Notes under the pieces: model-generated
Told to the model about the DNA's origin: nothing
The model's input: only the letters and a program-made list of their open reading frames with translations
Databases searched by the model: none
Source: Cunninghamia lanceolata
Taxonomy: Eukaryota; Streptophyta; Pinopsida; Cupressales; Cupressaceae
Reading direction: 5' to 3'
Length of the DNA: 64,000 nucleotides
NCBI GenBank assembly: GCA_027924645.1
Contig: BSBN01001483.1
Coordinates: 930,001-994,000 of the forward strand
Translations under genes and position numbers: made by a program
Part shown: one piece after another, positions 20,057-32,350 of the stretch
How positions within the stretch are numbered: position 1 is the stretch's first letter
Layout: each line of letters begins with the position of its first letter

Positions 20057-22117
20057 ATGGATATTTGTAGAAATAGATCAGACATAGAATTCTTGAAGAC
20101 CATGGGTATACAACCCGCAGGGACATCATTCAAATATGGCCAAATAAATGATACACATCCAGGGAACACTGATTTGTATGCATGAACAACGAAATTAGAA
20201 AAGGGCAGTGGGAAACCCTTGCTTATCAACATATACAATTTAGGCATGTGGCATGTCAAAGGATTTCCTTATGTAATGGAAGCCATCAAGGTAGTAGTTG
20301 AATGCACTCATAATTACAATGTTCGCAAAAGAAAAGAAGAAAAATGTAGTCGGGTGTATGCTGATTTCTTAATTGTAGGTGTCACTTCAACTTTCAATTT
20401 GCCATCAGGGCCCAACATATGCAAGATAGATTTGAAAGCATTAGAAAAACAATACAACAACAGCATGAAAGACTACAAAAAGATCATGTTCTCATGGAGG
20501 TCTAGTAATAGTACATACAGAGCCTCTGCAAAGTTGCCAGTGCATATGTATAAGTTTGACTTTGCCCCTGAGTATCAATACTTAATGGTTATGCTCAGCT
20601 GTATGAGGGGAAGGCAAAATGTAGGCTATGTTGAGGACTGGTTGATGGCCTCATGAGAATGGTGGAAACAACTAATGAGAAACCCTAATGGGAAAAGATT
20701 ATCAGTGATAGCCTTTATGAAGGCATGAGGAATCTTGGGGGAAAGACAAACATGTTTCACATGACCTCATATGTGGTCTATGCATGTACATTTTGAGGGA
20801 CATTTGATGGTCTGCAGATAGTTGGTAGGGTTGGTCTCTACCCTAGGGATGTGAATATATGGGACCATTATCCACAATTGAAGTAGAGGGTATCTCTCCA
20901 ACATTACAAGAGAGTAAATGATTCTTTTATTATGCATTTGGTCAGAACCATGGAGGAAGACATGTTAGCTGCCATTGCACCAAAAGATCAACCTCTTAAT
21001 GCCTGATACAACCACTTGACTTAACAAGCATGGGAGGTGGTTAAGCCCTTGTCACAAACCACCACAGCACAGCACCAAACAAGGAGACCAAGGGCCACAC
21101 CTTGCAACAATCCCCCCCAGTGCAAGCGCGGGTTTTGAACCCATGACCTCAGCTCTGATACCAATTGTAAGCTATATTGCACCAAAAGATCAACCTCTTA
21201 ATGCCTGATAAACCACTTGACTTAACAAGCACGGGAGGCAGTTAAGCCCTTGTCACAAACCACCACAACGCAACACTGAACAAGGAGACCAAGGGCCACA
21301 CCTTGCAACAAGATAGAGCAAAGAGGCTGAGCATGGAGGCTCAGGCAGTGATATACAAGCATGGGGCCTAGTTTATCCAATTCCCCACATTCACATAAGA
21401 ATGGAATGTTTCACTAGGCAACCCCTCATGTTGCCAAGATACCCGACAGATAAGGTCATACTAATGGAGATGTCCAGAAAAATATTGCCCTCATTTGAGG
21501 CTTTTGTTCATAAAAACAAGATGCCCAATGTCTTGTTTCCACTCATCATTGGGTGGTATATATGTCCTAATAAGGAGACTGCTAAAGAAGTAATAGGGGG
21601 ATTACAGTTAATGAGCTTGCAGCTATTCTTTATATCCAAAAAATATGACCCCTACAATAGAATGCAAGGATTATACAAGAAACTAGTACACCAAGTGCAT
21701 CTTGAAGATTACTAGATTGATTGTGATGATGAGGTAGAAGTGTGAAAGAGAAGCGACAAAAGACTCACTCTAAAGTAAATTTGTACATTGGATTGCATAC
21801 TAGTTCCCATGCAACTACATGAGGATGATGGAATTATTGTCATAAGAATATGAAGACAAGAGAATATATAATGACACAATTTCATCTCTCGACTGAAGTC
21901 AACCAGAGGAGACTTCATTGGAAATGATAAGACAAAGGGTTATGTAATTGACCAAAGAGTAGGTGGATAGAGAGGTTACTACACTCAAGACCAAAGGAGT
22001 GGCCATCACTATTGATAAAAAGAAGAAGAGGCAAGACTTGACAGATGAGGAATGTGATGATTTCCTCAAAGAGAAGAGGGAATCGAAAGGAGAAAGAATG
22101 CAAGGAGATACACCCAT
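20057..22117 (+). pseudogene. LTR-resident ORF (LORF), family A, copy in element A
   Basis: The 5' part of the LORF starts at the ATG at 20057. The N-terminus (RSDIEFLKTMGIQP, then FKYGQINDTHPGNTDL) aligns with A1 and A3, which supports this start. GMWHVKGFPYVMEAIKVVVE, SRVYADFLIVGVTSTFNLP and the YDPYNRMQ block are conserved. A TRIM at 20963-21310 splits it, stops and frameshifts are scattered, and it ends at 22117 at the A3 junction. The missing part would be the low-complexity and coiled-coil C-terminal half. Function unknown. Confidence 0.7.
20963..21310 (-). mobile_element. TRIM, 348 bp, with two LTRs of about 146 bp
   Basis: Read on the minus strand, an LTR (21310-21166) starts TGTTGCAAGG and ends CTTACA. 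A 56-bp internal segment follows (21165-21110), then a second LTR (21109-20963) with the same start. The internal segment begins with the initiator-Met primer site TGGTATCAGAGC (21163-21152), which leaves little doubt about the class. It ends in a purine tract CTGGGGGGGAT (21120-21110). Target duplications are AGACA (20958-20962) and AGATA (21311-21315), one base apart. It has no coding capacity. Confidence 0.9.
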
Positions 22118-23055
22118 TGATCATGATGTTAGTCACAATCACACATAGATAAAGAATTGCAATCAAACCTTTACCATCTTGTAAGATATGATGAATTCAG
22201 AGAATTCATCATCCTGAGTCTCTGTTGATTAGTTCATAATCTACTGATGCTACTCAGTGGTTTGATGTGCATTGTTGTTTTCCATTTATGGGGCCTAAGT
22301 TGCTTCTTTCAAGAACTGATGTTTGAACATCCAGTGATCCACCTGGTTTCTATAAATCTTTTGATAGACAAGGTTAATCCTACTATATTCAACAAATGAA
22401 GATATTTTATAAGTTTGATCAATTCTTCTGATTGTCAGCTATTATTGATCAATTTTAACCTCTGCATTGTGAATTTATCTAAATTAAGTGATTAAAGGAA
22501 GATATTTGCATGACATTTTCAATTCTACATGCTATTTAACTCAAATATGCTATGAATATTTAGTTTCCTTCAGGACACCAACATATTTCTGTGTATTTGC
22601 TTTAGATTATCTGTGTATTTGTAATTATGGTGATGATTTGAATGAAATTAAGAAAATTGAAATGAATGCTTGCTAAATTTTAATAAAATTTGTGAATCTT
22701 TAGCTATTGATCCACATACATTCCAGATACTATCATGAAGAGAAGGGAATCAAACCATAGGTTCACTAGGATGTTCCACAGCTAGGTATGGTTGTTGGAA
22801 ACTTCGATGGAAAGGGATGAAGACAACATGCACAACATGAAATGCACTCCAAGGGACACACCAAATCAAAGTACAAGCCAAGAATTCATCCACAGATTAC
22901 TCAAAGTATATGATTGTATGTAATCTAGACCTTCTCTTTCATTAAGTATGCAAAAGTCATGTATATTTACAATCAACTTTGAGAATTAATCCTGATGCTT
23001 CAACAATCTAATCTCAATTAAGCTTCAAATAATCTTACAAAGTGCAGTTCATCTC
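22118..23055 (-). repeat. A3 R-U5 region
   Basis: This non-coding stretch lies downstream of the TATA box and aligns block by block with A1 10571-11465. Nothing else is recognised. Short frames here are spurious. Confidence 0.6.
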
Positions 23056-23063
23056 CTTTTATA
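23056..23063 (-). promoter_or_regulatory. TATA box of A3 LTR
   Basis: On the minus strand CCTATAAAAGG lies about 170 bp after the LORF stop. It is conserved with A1 (10563-10570). Confidence 0.7.
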
Positions 23064-23230
23064 GGACGAAGAGAGGAGGTGGTTACAAATGATCCAACGA
23101 TCAAGATTTATCTATCAAAATCAACAATTTATATCTCCTTTGACTTAGTCAACAAGTGACAATGTGGCATAGATTGCCAGCTAGCAATCATCCGGTAGTA
23201 CTTCATATACTGTGATCATGAGCATCATAC

Positions 23231-26200
23231 TCATTCCTCATCTTCATCACCAGTAGATAAGCCATCTTCATGTGTAGGCACATTGATTACCCCTCTGATG
23301 GGCTCATATGCTTGCACTATCTTTTCAATTTGGCCTCCATCTTGGACCTTAGCTTTAGTAACTGCATATTGTTGTGAATTTGCCTATGCTTGTAGTGTAG
23401 ACCATTTAGCTTTTCTACTGCTTAATACCTCATTATACTTCTCTACTTTTATGTTCATCCTCATAGCCTTATTGATAGTATCCTCTAATATGTGGTTGAG
23501 AGGATCATCTGCAGCTGGCTTGAAATTGTCTTGGAAGGCTTTCACTACAAAATTTCCATCTTGATTTGTAATCTTTCCTTCTACATTTTCTTCTAGTGCC
23601 TCCAAAATCTCTGTCTCATAAGACATGAACTTATGTATTTTAACACTGATATCCCTCAACTTTGTGTTGTACTTCCTTAGTATTTCACTTTCAAATTTGA
23701 ATTCCTCATACCATATGCCCAATAGCTAGGATGTCTAATTATCTAATATCTTGTTATGAATCAGGACATTGGTATCTATAAGTTGCATTTCTGACAAGGC
23801 AGTCTAGTGTTTTTCAATCTTCAGTGACCTCTGCCCAATGTCCTTTTGCATTCTATCTACCTTACTCCTCAAATTGTTGAGCAGGTTCCAATCGTCAAGA
23901 GAGGTTTTTATTACCTTCTTTGCTTCCTCAATGAATTGGATGAACCAATTGTCCATCATATGTGCCTTATGTTTCATTATGTCTAACCTGGTCACTTCAT
24001 CTTGAGATATAATGGTCAGTGGGGTGGTCGTGCTGATCGACATGTGATTAGGATCAACCATACCCTTAATGAATGTATGCAATTGAACAATGTGCTCCTT
24101 ATGCATTTTATTTTTAGTCTTTTCTCCTTCAACCCACTTTAATAAAGAATCAATTATGTCCTTGGCCTCTTGGCCTTCTTGCTCCTTAGTGGCAAAACCT
24201 AGATCAATGGTAGTTATTTGAAATTCACTAATATTTATCTCTCCTTTTGCCATATCTACCATAGGCAAAGCTACCTAAGTTGTCCTCCTCCCTGTAACTA
24301 GATCTCTTTTAATTGCAAAAGTGGCCCTTACCCTTTGCTTTAGCTTGGCCATGTCAGCTGGAAACAATGAGGAAATATCAAACCTAGATATAGTACTGAC
24401 CTGAGGTGGATTCAGCTCTTATTGTAGCCAATGTGGTATTTCATTAGTCAACCCTTGTTGGTTTGTCTGCTCAATGTGAGCATCATGTGATTCTACATTT
24501 TCCTCCACCCTTGGTGGTGAATGCTCTTTTCTCTGTTCATGCAGGGACTTCTTGTGTTACCTTGTCATTATGGTCCTGTGGATATTGTGAGGTTTGATCC
24601 ATATGAGGGGCTAGATCACTCCTATATTATGCACTTCTTTTCTCTATTCTTCTACCATTTCTAATATGAATTGTATGATCTTAGGGATGGGAGCCTCATG
24701 CTACAGAGTCTTCTTGATTCCTTCACCACCTACTCCTCTCAATAGGATAGTGGGATTATGTTCCACTACTCTCCTTATTGTAGGTGCTGGTTTCTTTTGA
24801 GGTTCTTCTTGAATTTTCCTCTTCTTTCTACATATTAGGAGGTCATCCTCATCTATATCTTATTCCTCCTCCATGACAGATTGAATAGGCTTTATAGCAG
24901 GCGCTTTCTATTTTGCAGGTGGTTGAGAGGTGGTGGCTATAATAGAAGTTGAGGCTGTATCTTTCTTAGGTTGAGGTTGACAAATAATTGTCACCCCACC
25001 ATCTTGACTACTCTTCTTTGAATTGGTCTACTACCTCTCTCCTTTGGATTCTCTCTTCTCCTGGAGGAAGTCATCAAACTCCTCATCTATTAATTCTTTT
25101 CTTTTCTTCTTGTTATCAACTATGAGAGCCATCCCTTTCCTCTTCAATTTGGTAACCTCTGCTTCTACCCATTCTTTGGTGAAGGATATAACCTTTCAGG
25201 TTATTTGTTCTAATGATGTTTCATCAGGATGGCTCCAGTTAGTAGAAGATATGGTCTCATTGTATATTTTCTTAGTCTCATACTCTTGAGACATGATATT
25301 ACCATCATCCTCATGTAATTGCACATGAAGTGATATGTAGTCAAATGTTTGAATTTGATTCAAGGTTAGTCTCTGAAAGCTCCTCCTTCTCACATCCACT
25401 TCATCATCACAATCAACCTAGTAATCTTCAATATGTATCTAGTGCATAGGCCTTTTATTCAATGCTTGTATCCTACAATATGGGTCATATGGCCTTGCCA
25501 ATGAGAAAGGCTGCAAGGACATAAACTTTTATCCCCATATAGCATCTTTAACACTTTCTTTGTCTAGGCACATGTACCATCCCATCATGATTGGGAATAG
25601 AAGGCTAGGAATATTTCCTTTCTCCTTATGAGCATCAAATGAGGCCATCAACTGCCTGACATCTCCATTAGGATGACCTTATCGGTTGGATATCTTGGCA
25701 ACAAGTAAGGTTGCCTAGCAAAACCTTCTATCCTAATGTATGTGAATGTGGGGAATTGGATGAACCAAGCCCCATGTTTGTATATCATGGCATGAGCCTT
25801 CATGCTCAGCCTCTTAGTTGTCTTCTTCCATTGTCCTTACTAAATGCATAGAGAATGAATCATTTACCCTCCAGTACTGCTGGAGGGAATCCCTTTGTCT
25901 TAGTTGTGGATAATGATCCCAAATATTGACACATCTAGGGTTTCTTCCAATCCTGCCTACTATTTCCAATCCATTGAATGTGCCTTTGAATGCACATGCA
26001 TACACAACATAAGAAGACATATGGGAGATGTTAGCCTTTCCTCCCAACATCCTCATTCCTTCATCCAAGCTATCACTTATGATCCTGGCCCATTGGGGTT
26101 TTTCAATTGTATCTGTCACCATCCGCATGAGGCCATACATCCTATTTTCAAAGGTCCCAACATTTGGTCTCCCTATCATGTGGCAGAGCATCACCATCAT

Positions 26201-26668
26201 GTATTGAAACTATGGTGCGAGATCAAATTTATAAAGTGAATAGGTAATTTTGCAGCTGCCTTGTATATGTTATCATCAACTCTCCAAGAATACATTATCT
26301 TCCTGCATTCCTTCTCACTTTTATTGTACCTCTTTCCCAATTTATCTAGGTTAATCCTAGATACATCTGATCCTTTGGGAAAATTAAAAGCTAGAGTTAT
26401 GCCCTCGACTGAGAATTCTGCATATACCTAGATGTGTTTCTCTACTTTCCTAGTATTTGTGTTGTAATTTCTTGCACATTCCACCACTATCTCATTAGCT
26501 TCGCAAGGGATTTCCACCATCTTTCTCTAATCTTCTCGTCCATTCATCTAGATCAGTGCTTCTTGGATGAGTATCATTTATTTGGCCATATCTAAAGGAA
26601 ACTCCTTCTGGTTGTATGCACATTAGCTTTAGAAATTCCATATCTAATCGATTCTTGCGAAACGCCAT
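23231..26668 (-). pseudogene. LTR-resident ORF (LORF), family A, copy A3
   Basis: The most complete start and end of the family A LORF: ATG at 26668 (minus) and TGA at 23233-23231, after an acidic tail STGDEDEE. Landmarks are RLDMEFLKLMCIQPEGVSFR and INDTHPRSTDL near the start, the NISHMSSYVVYACAFKGTF block, MDVRRRSFQRLTLNQIQTFD in the middle, and coiled-coil segments (EEFKFESEILRKYNTKLRDI; ILEALEENVEGKITNQDGNF) near the end. It is about 0.9 kb shorter than A1, mostly in the low-complexity middle. Several stops and frameshifts are present. There is no signal peptide, membrane segment or catalytic motif that I can see. The LTR TATA box follows 170 bp downstream, so LTR-driven transcription would reach it only in the 3' LTR. 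Confidence 0.72.
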
Positions 26669-28294
26669 CGAATCCTGCCATAAAACATATGTATCTTACC
26701 CTAACATATCATATGATCATGCAATTTTACGATAATACAAATATCCTGATGATTTAAATCTCCTCTTAATAAATTTCATGCATCATTAGGTTAATTTACT
26801 ATGGTGAGAATCATTTTACCTTCTCATTTTCACCATAAATGACAAAAGAGGGTTTTTTTAGTTACATACCTGATATCTGTTTCCCTTTTATTGTTGGATT
26901 GAGATCCTGATGCGCATGTTTACCTTGCAGACACTTTATTCCATTTGTCGTTCAAATCCACACCTATTCTTTTACTTTTGCGATTTATAGTAATACAGGT
27001 TAATTCACACAATGACTCTAATTTCATTTCAATGCTTGATGAATTCAAAATGAGCTTAAATTTTACCTTTTAACTAGAAGTAACAATGAATTAGGGTATA
27101 ATTACTATCACCCTATTGACATCCATTGACCAACACCTAAGGATTGGAGATGTTAAGAGGTGGTGGGTGATTATTCAAAAATTTGAAAGGTTCAACTACC
27201 ATTAGACTAGCATTAAATGTGGAGCTGCATATTCATAGATATTAGGGATGTTTAAGTAATATGATTTATATCCAAGAATATGAGGATGATGTCATCATGA
27301 AGATGACCAACTATTGATTGATGTTTAAAATTGGGTCATCTTACCCCTTTTACGATCATGATAATATAAGGTGTTGACATGATTTAGTCAGAGTGCCATG
27401 TGGCAGCTTCCTATTGGTGTCTGAGGATCCATGTGTTTCATTCCTCAAATGTCAATATGAGGATATCAAGGAATATGAGGGATCTTAGTCTTGTGAAAAC
27501 ATCCCTCACCTTCGAAGATTAGGATGATGTCATCGTCATCACTTATATTACAAATCTGCTTGGGAGATGACATCATCATCATATTCCTGAAGATCAAGCA
27601 TGTTAGTTAATATGACAAATATTCAGAATAGATGACCTTCAGGATGTCAGGTATACTGATGATGTCATCATCATATCGAGTCTTCTTTCTATTAGGTTAG
27701 GATGATGTCATTGTCATATTAAGGGAGATCAGGGATCTTAACTAATATGACGGATATTATGAATTATCCTGATGCTAAGTGCTTACGTTATATTTGAAGG
27801 TGATCTAGATATTAACAAATATCAGGCATATTATAAAATATGACTCTTCTTGAATGTTTGTGGGTTTTCGACAGGTAAATGCCTTCTATATTTAAATTTG
27901 ATGTTCGTATATAGACAAATATGTAGATATTGGGTTCCTTCTTTCTTAAAAGCATATATCTACGATATTGGCAAATGTGACCCTCTAGGAATATTAGGTT
28001 TGACCAAACTTTGACTGGACATAACTTCCTACCCTTAAGGAATTTCTAGGTGATCTAAAAGGAAAACTTGCTTAGAATTTTACACTCTTCCATATTATTA
28101 AGTTTATGATGGTAGAATTTGACTTTGACATTTAACCTTCCTTATGAGGCATATGCATGTACAAGGGTGATATTCTCTTGTGTCTAACTTTTACCAAACA
28201 ACCCAAAGGAAGAAAGAAAAGAACAAGTAGAAGCAAAAAGTTGGGTCCCTGTTTTGCTAAGGCAAAATGGGGCGTGTTGTGTAACTGCACAACA
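26669..28294 (-). promoter_or_regulatory. A3 upstream U3 with a cluster of TGACGTCA-like sites
   Basis: Non-coding. It contains TGATGTCA at 27287-27294, 27525-27532, 27660-27667 and 27703-27710, and TGACATCA at 27568-27575, often inside GATGATGTCATC. Each is one CpG transition from the palindrome TGACGTCA, a bZIP-type site intact in A1 at 5124. Words like ATATTNGNNAATAT also recur. Enhancer function is an inference. Confidence 0.5.
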
Positions 28295-29179
28295 ACTTGC
28301 CACCAAAGTAAACAACCAAATTCCAATAACTCAAGTGATGAAGATGCATTGAAACATAGAATTCTAATTCTGTCTAAGCATAAGCATCATGATCTTTCTG
28401 AATGATATCATTTTCATAAGCATAACAATCCTGATAAGGGATTAGGCATGTGCATGTGATTAATAATCCTCATCTTGAAAGTAAGTTGAAGAGACTAGTA
28501 ACTGGTGTTAAGCTACATAGTTTGGGTTCATCCCTTATAGCCAATTGGTATAGAGCCTTGCTGGCAGTAGGTGTCCATAGGCCTAACAAGGTTATCTTTG
28601 CAATTCCCCTAAGTAGAGCCCTACTGCCAGCAGGCGTCCATATCCCTGATAGAGTTACTTAGATGGCCTAAATTTTATCCTTTTGGATTTTCTATATGTT
28701 TCTTTTTTTTTTTTTTTAATGTAGATTCATAAGATATCATCATGTAAGATCATTATGCAAGGTGTGATCGCTTGCTGTTTTAGGTTGGGAATTGCAATGG
28801 TAGCAAGGGTGACCTATGGATTTTTCACTTAACACCTACACTAATGTGTTCAACAAACCCAAGGCTATTAGGTGAGCCATTTTGAAAATCTCCTTGATCA
28901 AGAAAAAAGGTATCACCGATAAACTAGATATCACAGACCTGATTAGAGGTACTTCTTAGTGTGAGTTATAACCTATGTAAGAATTTGTATTTATCACTTG
29001 AATTCTAACAATTTTGTTGGTTTCTTTGAGTGATAAGGTACATCATCTTGCCTAACCAAAAAAAGGACTCAATAGCAACAAGCAAAAAGTAAACAAGCAA
29101 ACACACAAAACAAAGCTATACAAGCAACTATACAATATGTACATTATAATACAATATCCTGACATGACCCTATCTAAGC
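28295..29179 (-). other. A3 3' UTR
   Basis: Non-coding sequence lies between integrase and LTR. It holds a two-copy repeat of about 75 bp at roughly 28540-28650 (TTGCTGGCAGTAGG and CTACTGCCAGCAGG in plus orientation), homologous to the element A 3' UTR, and a poly-T run at about 28704-28718. No polypurine tract of the usual kind is seen beside the LTR. Confidence 0.55.
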
Positions 29180-30475
29180 TTAAAAATAATGCTTGAGGAA
29201 TTGTCCATTGACTAGCAATGGAACATCCTCACCTGTTAGGGTCTTGAGTCTATAAGTACTGTCTCCTAGGATCTCTGAAATATGAAAAGGACCTATCCAA
29301 AGTTTATAAAACTTTACATGATCACCTTTCTTTTCATGCGCTTTGTCCCAGGGTAGGACTAGATCTGAAATCCTAAAAGCTTTTATCCCAGCTCTTTTAT
29401 CAAACCAATGTTTGAAAGTGGTCTGATGCTTGGTGAATTGATCAATTGCCCTATCTCTCTTTTCTTCTCGGTGCATGAGTTGAAGCAACCTAAATTCTTG
29501 TTTATTATTTGTACCCAAATATTCTTGTGCAAATTTCAATGTGGGGATCTTGAGATTAATAGGAAGGATGGGATCTACCCCATAGACTAAGTGGTATGGA
29601 GAATTTCCTAAAGCAATTTTCATTCTGGTTCGATCCACCCATAAGGCATATTTAAGCAAGGTATTCCATTCCCTAGGGTTCTTCTCTATCAGTTTCTTTA
29701 TGGTATTCAACAAATTTTTGTTAGTTGACTCTGCTAAGCCATTTCCATGGAGATAGTTGTTTGAAATTTCTTTTAAGATGATTCCATAATCAAAGGCCCA
29801 ACTAGACAATTTCAATGATGCAAAATCTGGTCCATTATCACATACTAGAGCATATGGGACTCTATACCTACTTATTATGTTATTCTCCAAGAACTTGATC
29901 ACATCCTCTACAGTGCAAGTGTTGCTACTAACTACTTCAATCCACCTAGTGCAGAAATTAGTGATTGTTAAAACGTACCTGTGACCTGAAGATGATGGGG
30001 GATTGATAGGACCTATAAAATCCATGCCTCATTGAGAAAATGGGCACATCTCCATGACTGGTTTCAAGGGTTGAGAAACATATTTAACTCTATTGGCAGG
30101 AACTTGAAAAGTGTGGCAACATTTGATGTGCTCAACAATGTCCTTAAAAATTGTTGGCCAATAGTATCCTGGTCTCAGGATAGCATGTATAGTAGCTAAG
30201 TGGGAACCATGTGCTATTCCAAACTTGTCATGTAATTTAGCAAGAACCTTGTCTGCCTCTGGTCTATCCAAACATCTAAGGTATATCCCATCATAATTCT
30301 TCTTGAAAAGGACTCCTCCTTTGATCATGTATTTCTGTGATCTTACTCTCAGAGCTCTCCTTAAGGAAGCTTGCATATTCAATGGGCATCTTCCAGTGAT
30401 CAGGATATGTCTGATATCAGAATACCATTCTTTATTTTCTTTAGTGTTCACTACATATTGCTGACTCACCATGTT
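29180..30475 (-). pseudogene. Integrase, family A (A3 copy), nearly intact
   Basis: This is a gypsy integrase, which would insert the DNA copy into the host genome. The N-terminal zinc region has His residues in KLHDKFGIAHGSHLATIHAI and Cys residues in IKCCHTF. The core has catalytic Asp in MDFIGPINPP, Asp in LVCDNGPDF and Glu in GNGLAESTNKNL, all present. The C-terminal part ends GQFLKHYF with no chromodomain, consistent with a non-chromovirus. The only clear break is one in-frame TGA at 30031-30029, just before the first catalytic Asp. The HPKSNGQ-type motif before the Glu reads YLHGNGLAE. It is the best preserved enzyme in the gypsy part of the window. Confidence 0.88.
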
Positions 30476-30933
30476 GGGATCAGTCTAAAAAATTATCTGG
30501 CATAGGGCTTTCCCTCTTACCAATTTCATGGGTGTTATGTCCATGTCATATGCTTGGAGCATTGTTATCCACTCTTTTCTCTCTAGGTTCACTCTGCATC
30601 AAGAGCATTTTCACTGCTACATCTGGTACCACATCAATTATCTTACTTCTCAAGATGTAATGCCTAAATTTCTTTACTACTCTGACCAAAGTGAGAGCTT
30701 GTCTTTCAACATCCATATATCAGCTCCACATCTCTGAATGGGGAACTCATGAAGGCTATGGGTTTTTCTTCCTTGGCCTCATTTCTTTGTGTTAGGACTA
30801 CTGCACATGAGTGTTCTAAAGAAAATGAATAAATATAAAATTCTCTTGTGTAATCTGGGCTGATCAGGACATGTGCATCTGATATGTCTTTCTTGATGTC
30901 TTCAAATGCAACCTTTGTTGTAGGTGTCCATTC
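30476..30933 (-). pseudogene. RNase H fused to RT, family A (A3 copy), cut by family B
   Basis: The minus-strand translation continues the RT connection (EWTPTTKVAFEDIKKDI) into the downstream RNase H (SFSLEHSCAVVLTQRNEAKE, then PIAFMSSPFRD and DVERQALTLVRVVKKFRH). The catalytic Asp usually seen near the start of this RNase H reads Glu. The last third is frameshifted with several stops. The upstream side ends where the B LTR starts at 30934. Confidence 0.75.
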
Positions 30934-32350
30934 TGTAAGAAATGGAAAAAGTTTCACATTTTCCATTTAACCACCACTCACTTGTCCTCCACATTTTCCA
31001 TACATTGATCTTATGATTAATACAGATTGATAAAATTTATGTTGCAAGATCCATATTGTAGCATATAACAACTGATGATTACATAAATATGACCTTTGAG
31101 ATAAGGATTTCTCTGACCATAGATGTGTAAAACAAACAATTGACCCCTATTGACAAGATCATATGCATGTCTTTCTGATCAGATAAGACATAATCGTCTA
31201 ATGGAAATTTTTATTTATATTAGGAAGACTTAAATGGAGTTACACCAATCAAAGAACCCAAAAGTAACAATTATGCAACAATCAGGAAGACTACATATTG
31301 TGTCGCCGATAAAAAGCTTATCGGCAAGAAAGATAAAGTCAAAATGAAAATTTTAAACTACGCTAATCTCAAAAGTCATATTGATGAACATAAGTTTGGC
31401 AATAAGTGTATGTACTCTCACTGATGAGTCGATACACTAGTTATATTGGCATGACATATACCATCAGAATGAATCTTTTATGTCTTCTTGACTATGCAAG
31501 TCACCCCGATGAGAAGGTATGGGAATGCCTCGATGAGAGTCCTATCGATGTACCACATGGACAAAGGATAAAAGAAAATACTATTGGCAAGACTTAATAT
31601 ATCAGAAGAACATTCTATTCCCTTAGTGATAGTAATTGTCAACCCAATGGCTATGAAGTATCTACTACTCATCAGGAGAACACTCGTAGATGTCCAAAAG
31701 TAACCTCAACAGTCAGGACCACCTTGATATTGGAGTGAAAGTCATAATGTCTCCCCAAAATGTTAAGAATAGAAAAATAAGAAAAGGGGATTTGTGCATT
31801 GATGAAAGTGTTAAAAAGTCTTCCCAATAAGATTAGAACTAAAAGAACACCTCCTATCAAAGAGACATTAAGATAGTCCTGGTGATCAATCAAGAATGTA
31901 TAAACAAAAGATGGCACCAAAATGAACATATAGATCGACATGAGATTAAAATAGTCTTCCCGACATAATTCATTATATCGATTTGACATTTTCAGAGCCT
32001 GAGAAGCTTACTGCATTCAATTCTAGTGGCCAACATTAATGGCCATTTGAGCATAATCTCATAGAAATTGCTCTGATTCATAATGAATTGAAATCAAAAG
32101 AAATCTCTGAGGGTTCTAGTGGAAGAGCAAGGAATTCACCAAGAGACTGAGAAATTCATGACACTGAGCACATACATGTAAGCATTGCAAACCTTCATGT
32201 TACTGATAGATTATAAGGTTAAATTTGGTGTCTAGCATAGAGATAAAATGGAAGATCTTTGAAAACAAAAAGAAAGCAACAAACTGAAACTAGCCAAACC
32301 AAAAGCAAAAAGCAAAAGGTCAAAACAGGGAAGGGAGAGAAAACATAGGA
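30934..32350 (+). promoter_or_regulatory. Family B upstream U3
   Basis: A 1.4 kb non-coding stretch before the LORF. It holds a perfect 8-bp inverted repeat GCCGATAA/TTATCGGC with a 5-base loop (31305-31325), kept with one mismatch in LTR2 near 50806, and many scattered CCGAT/ATCGG words between 31300 and 31700. An AG-rich stretch (AACCAAAAGCAAAAAGC) lies just before the LORF. Short frames here are not convincing. Confidence 0.45.

Larger units (their letters stand above)
18267..22117 (+). repeat. Element A 3' LTR, truncated
   Basis: It starts TGTTGTATTGTTAC, matching the A1 and A3 LTR starts. It contains the upstream U3 (18267-20056) and the first part of the LORF, then stops at 22117 where A3 begins. 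The missing right side would hold the rest of the LORF, TATA, R and U5. A TRIM is inserted at 20963-21310. Confidence 0.8.
22118..28294 (-). repeat. A3 3' LTR (6.2 kb)
   Basis: On the minus strand it starts TGTTGTGCAGTTAC at 28294 and ends ATCATGATCA at 22118. Both ends align with the solo LTR A1. It is complete, and contains upstream U3, LORF, TATA and R-U5 in the same order as A1. Confidence 0.85.
22118..30933 (-). mobile_element. Element A3, Tat-like gypsy, minus strand
   Basis: Reading leftwards from 30933, the element contains the end of RT/RNase H, integrase, a 3' UTR and a complete 3' LTR ending at 22118. Its 5' half lies beyond family B, which cuts it at 30933/30934. It is closely related to A and A1 but has an independent site, because its LTR end abuts the element A LORF at 22117/22118. 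It is the best witness of the domain order RNase H - integrase - LTR(U3 - LORF - TATA - R - U5). Confidence 0.85.

Noticed and set aside
20963..21310. Cassandra-type TRIM with a 5S rRNA segment.
   Set aside because: The LTR has only short chance words like TTAAG...GTGCTTG. The 5S internal control region cannot be aligned.
28704..28718. Poly-T run as the tail of a minus-strand SINE or LINE.
   Set aside because: No SINE or LINE body, target duplication or Pol III boxes lie next to it, and it sits within the 3' UTR of A3.
31420..31560. Hammerhead-ribozyme-like words (CTGATGAG near 31422, CCGATGAG near 31507, and CAATGAG...CGAAA in the second LTR near 51010).
   Set aside because: The invariant core is not complete in either copy, and no convincing stem I or stem III can be drawn. 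The words fit the general CCGAT/GATGAG richness of this U3.
32226..32240. TGGTGTCTAGCATAG as the family B primer site, which would put the LORF outside the LTR.
   Set aside because: A TATA box lies downstream at 35303, and the typical TGGTGACTC primer site follows the LTR end at 36274. The LTR would lack a promoter if it ended at 32225.
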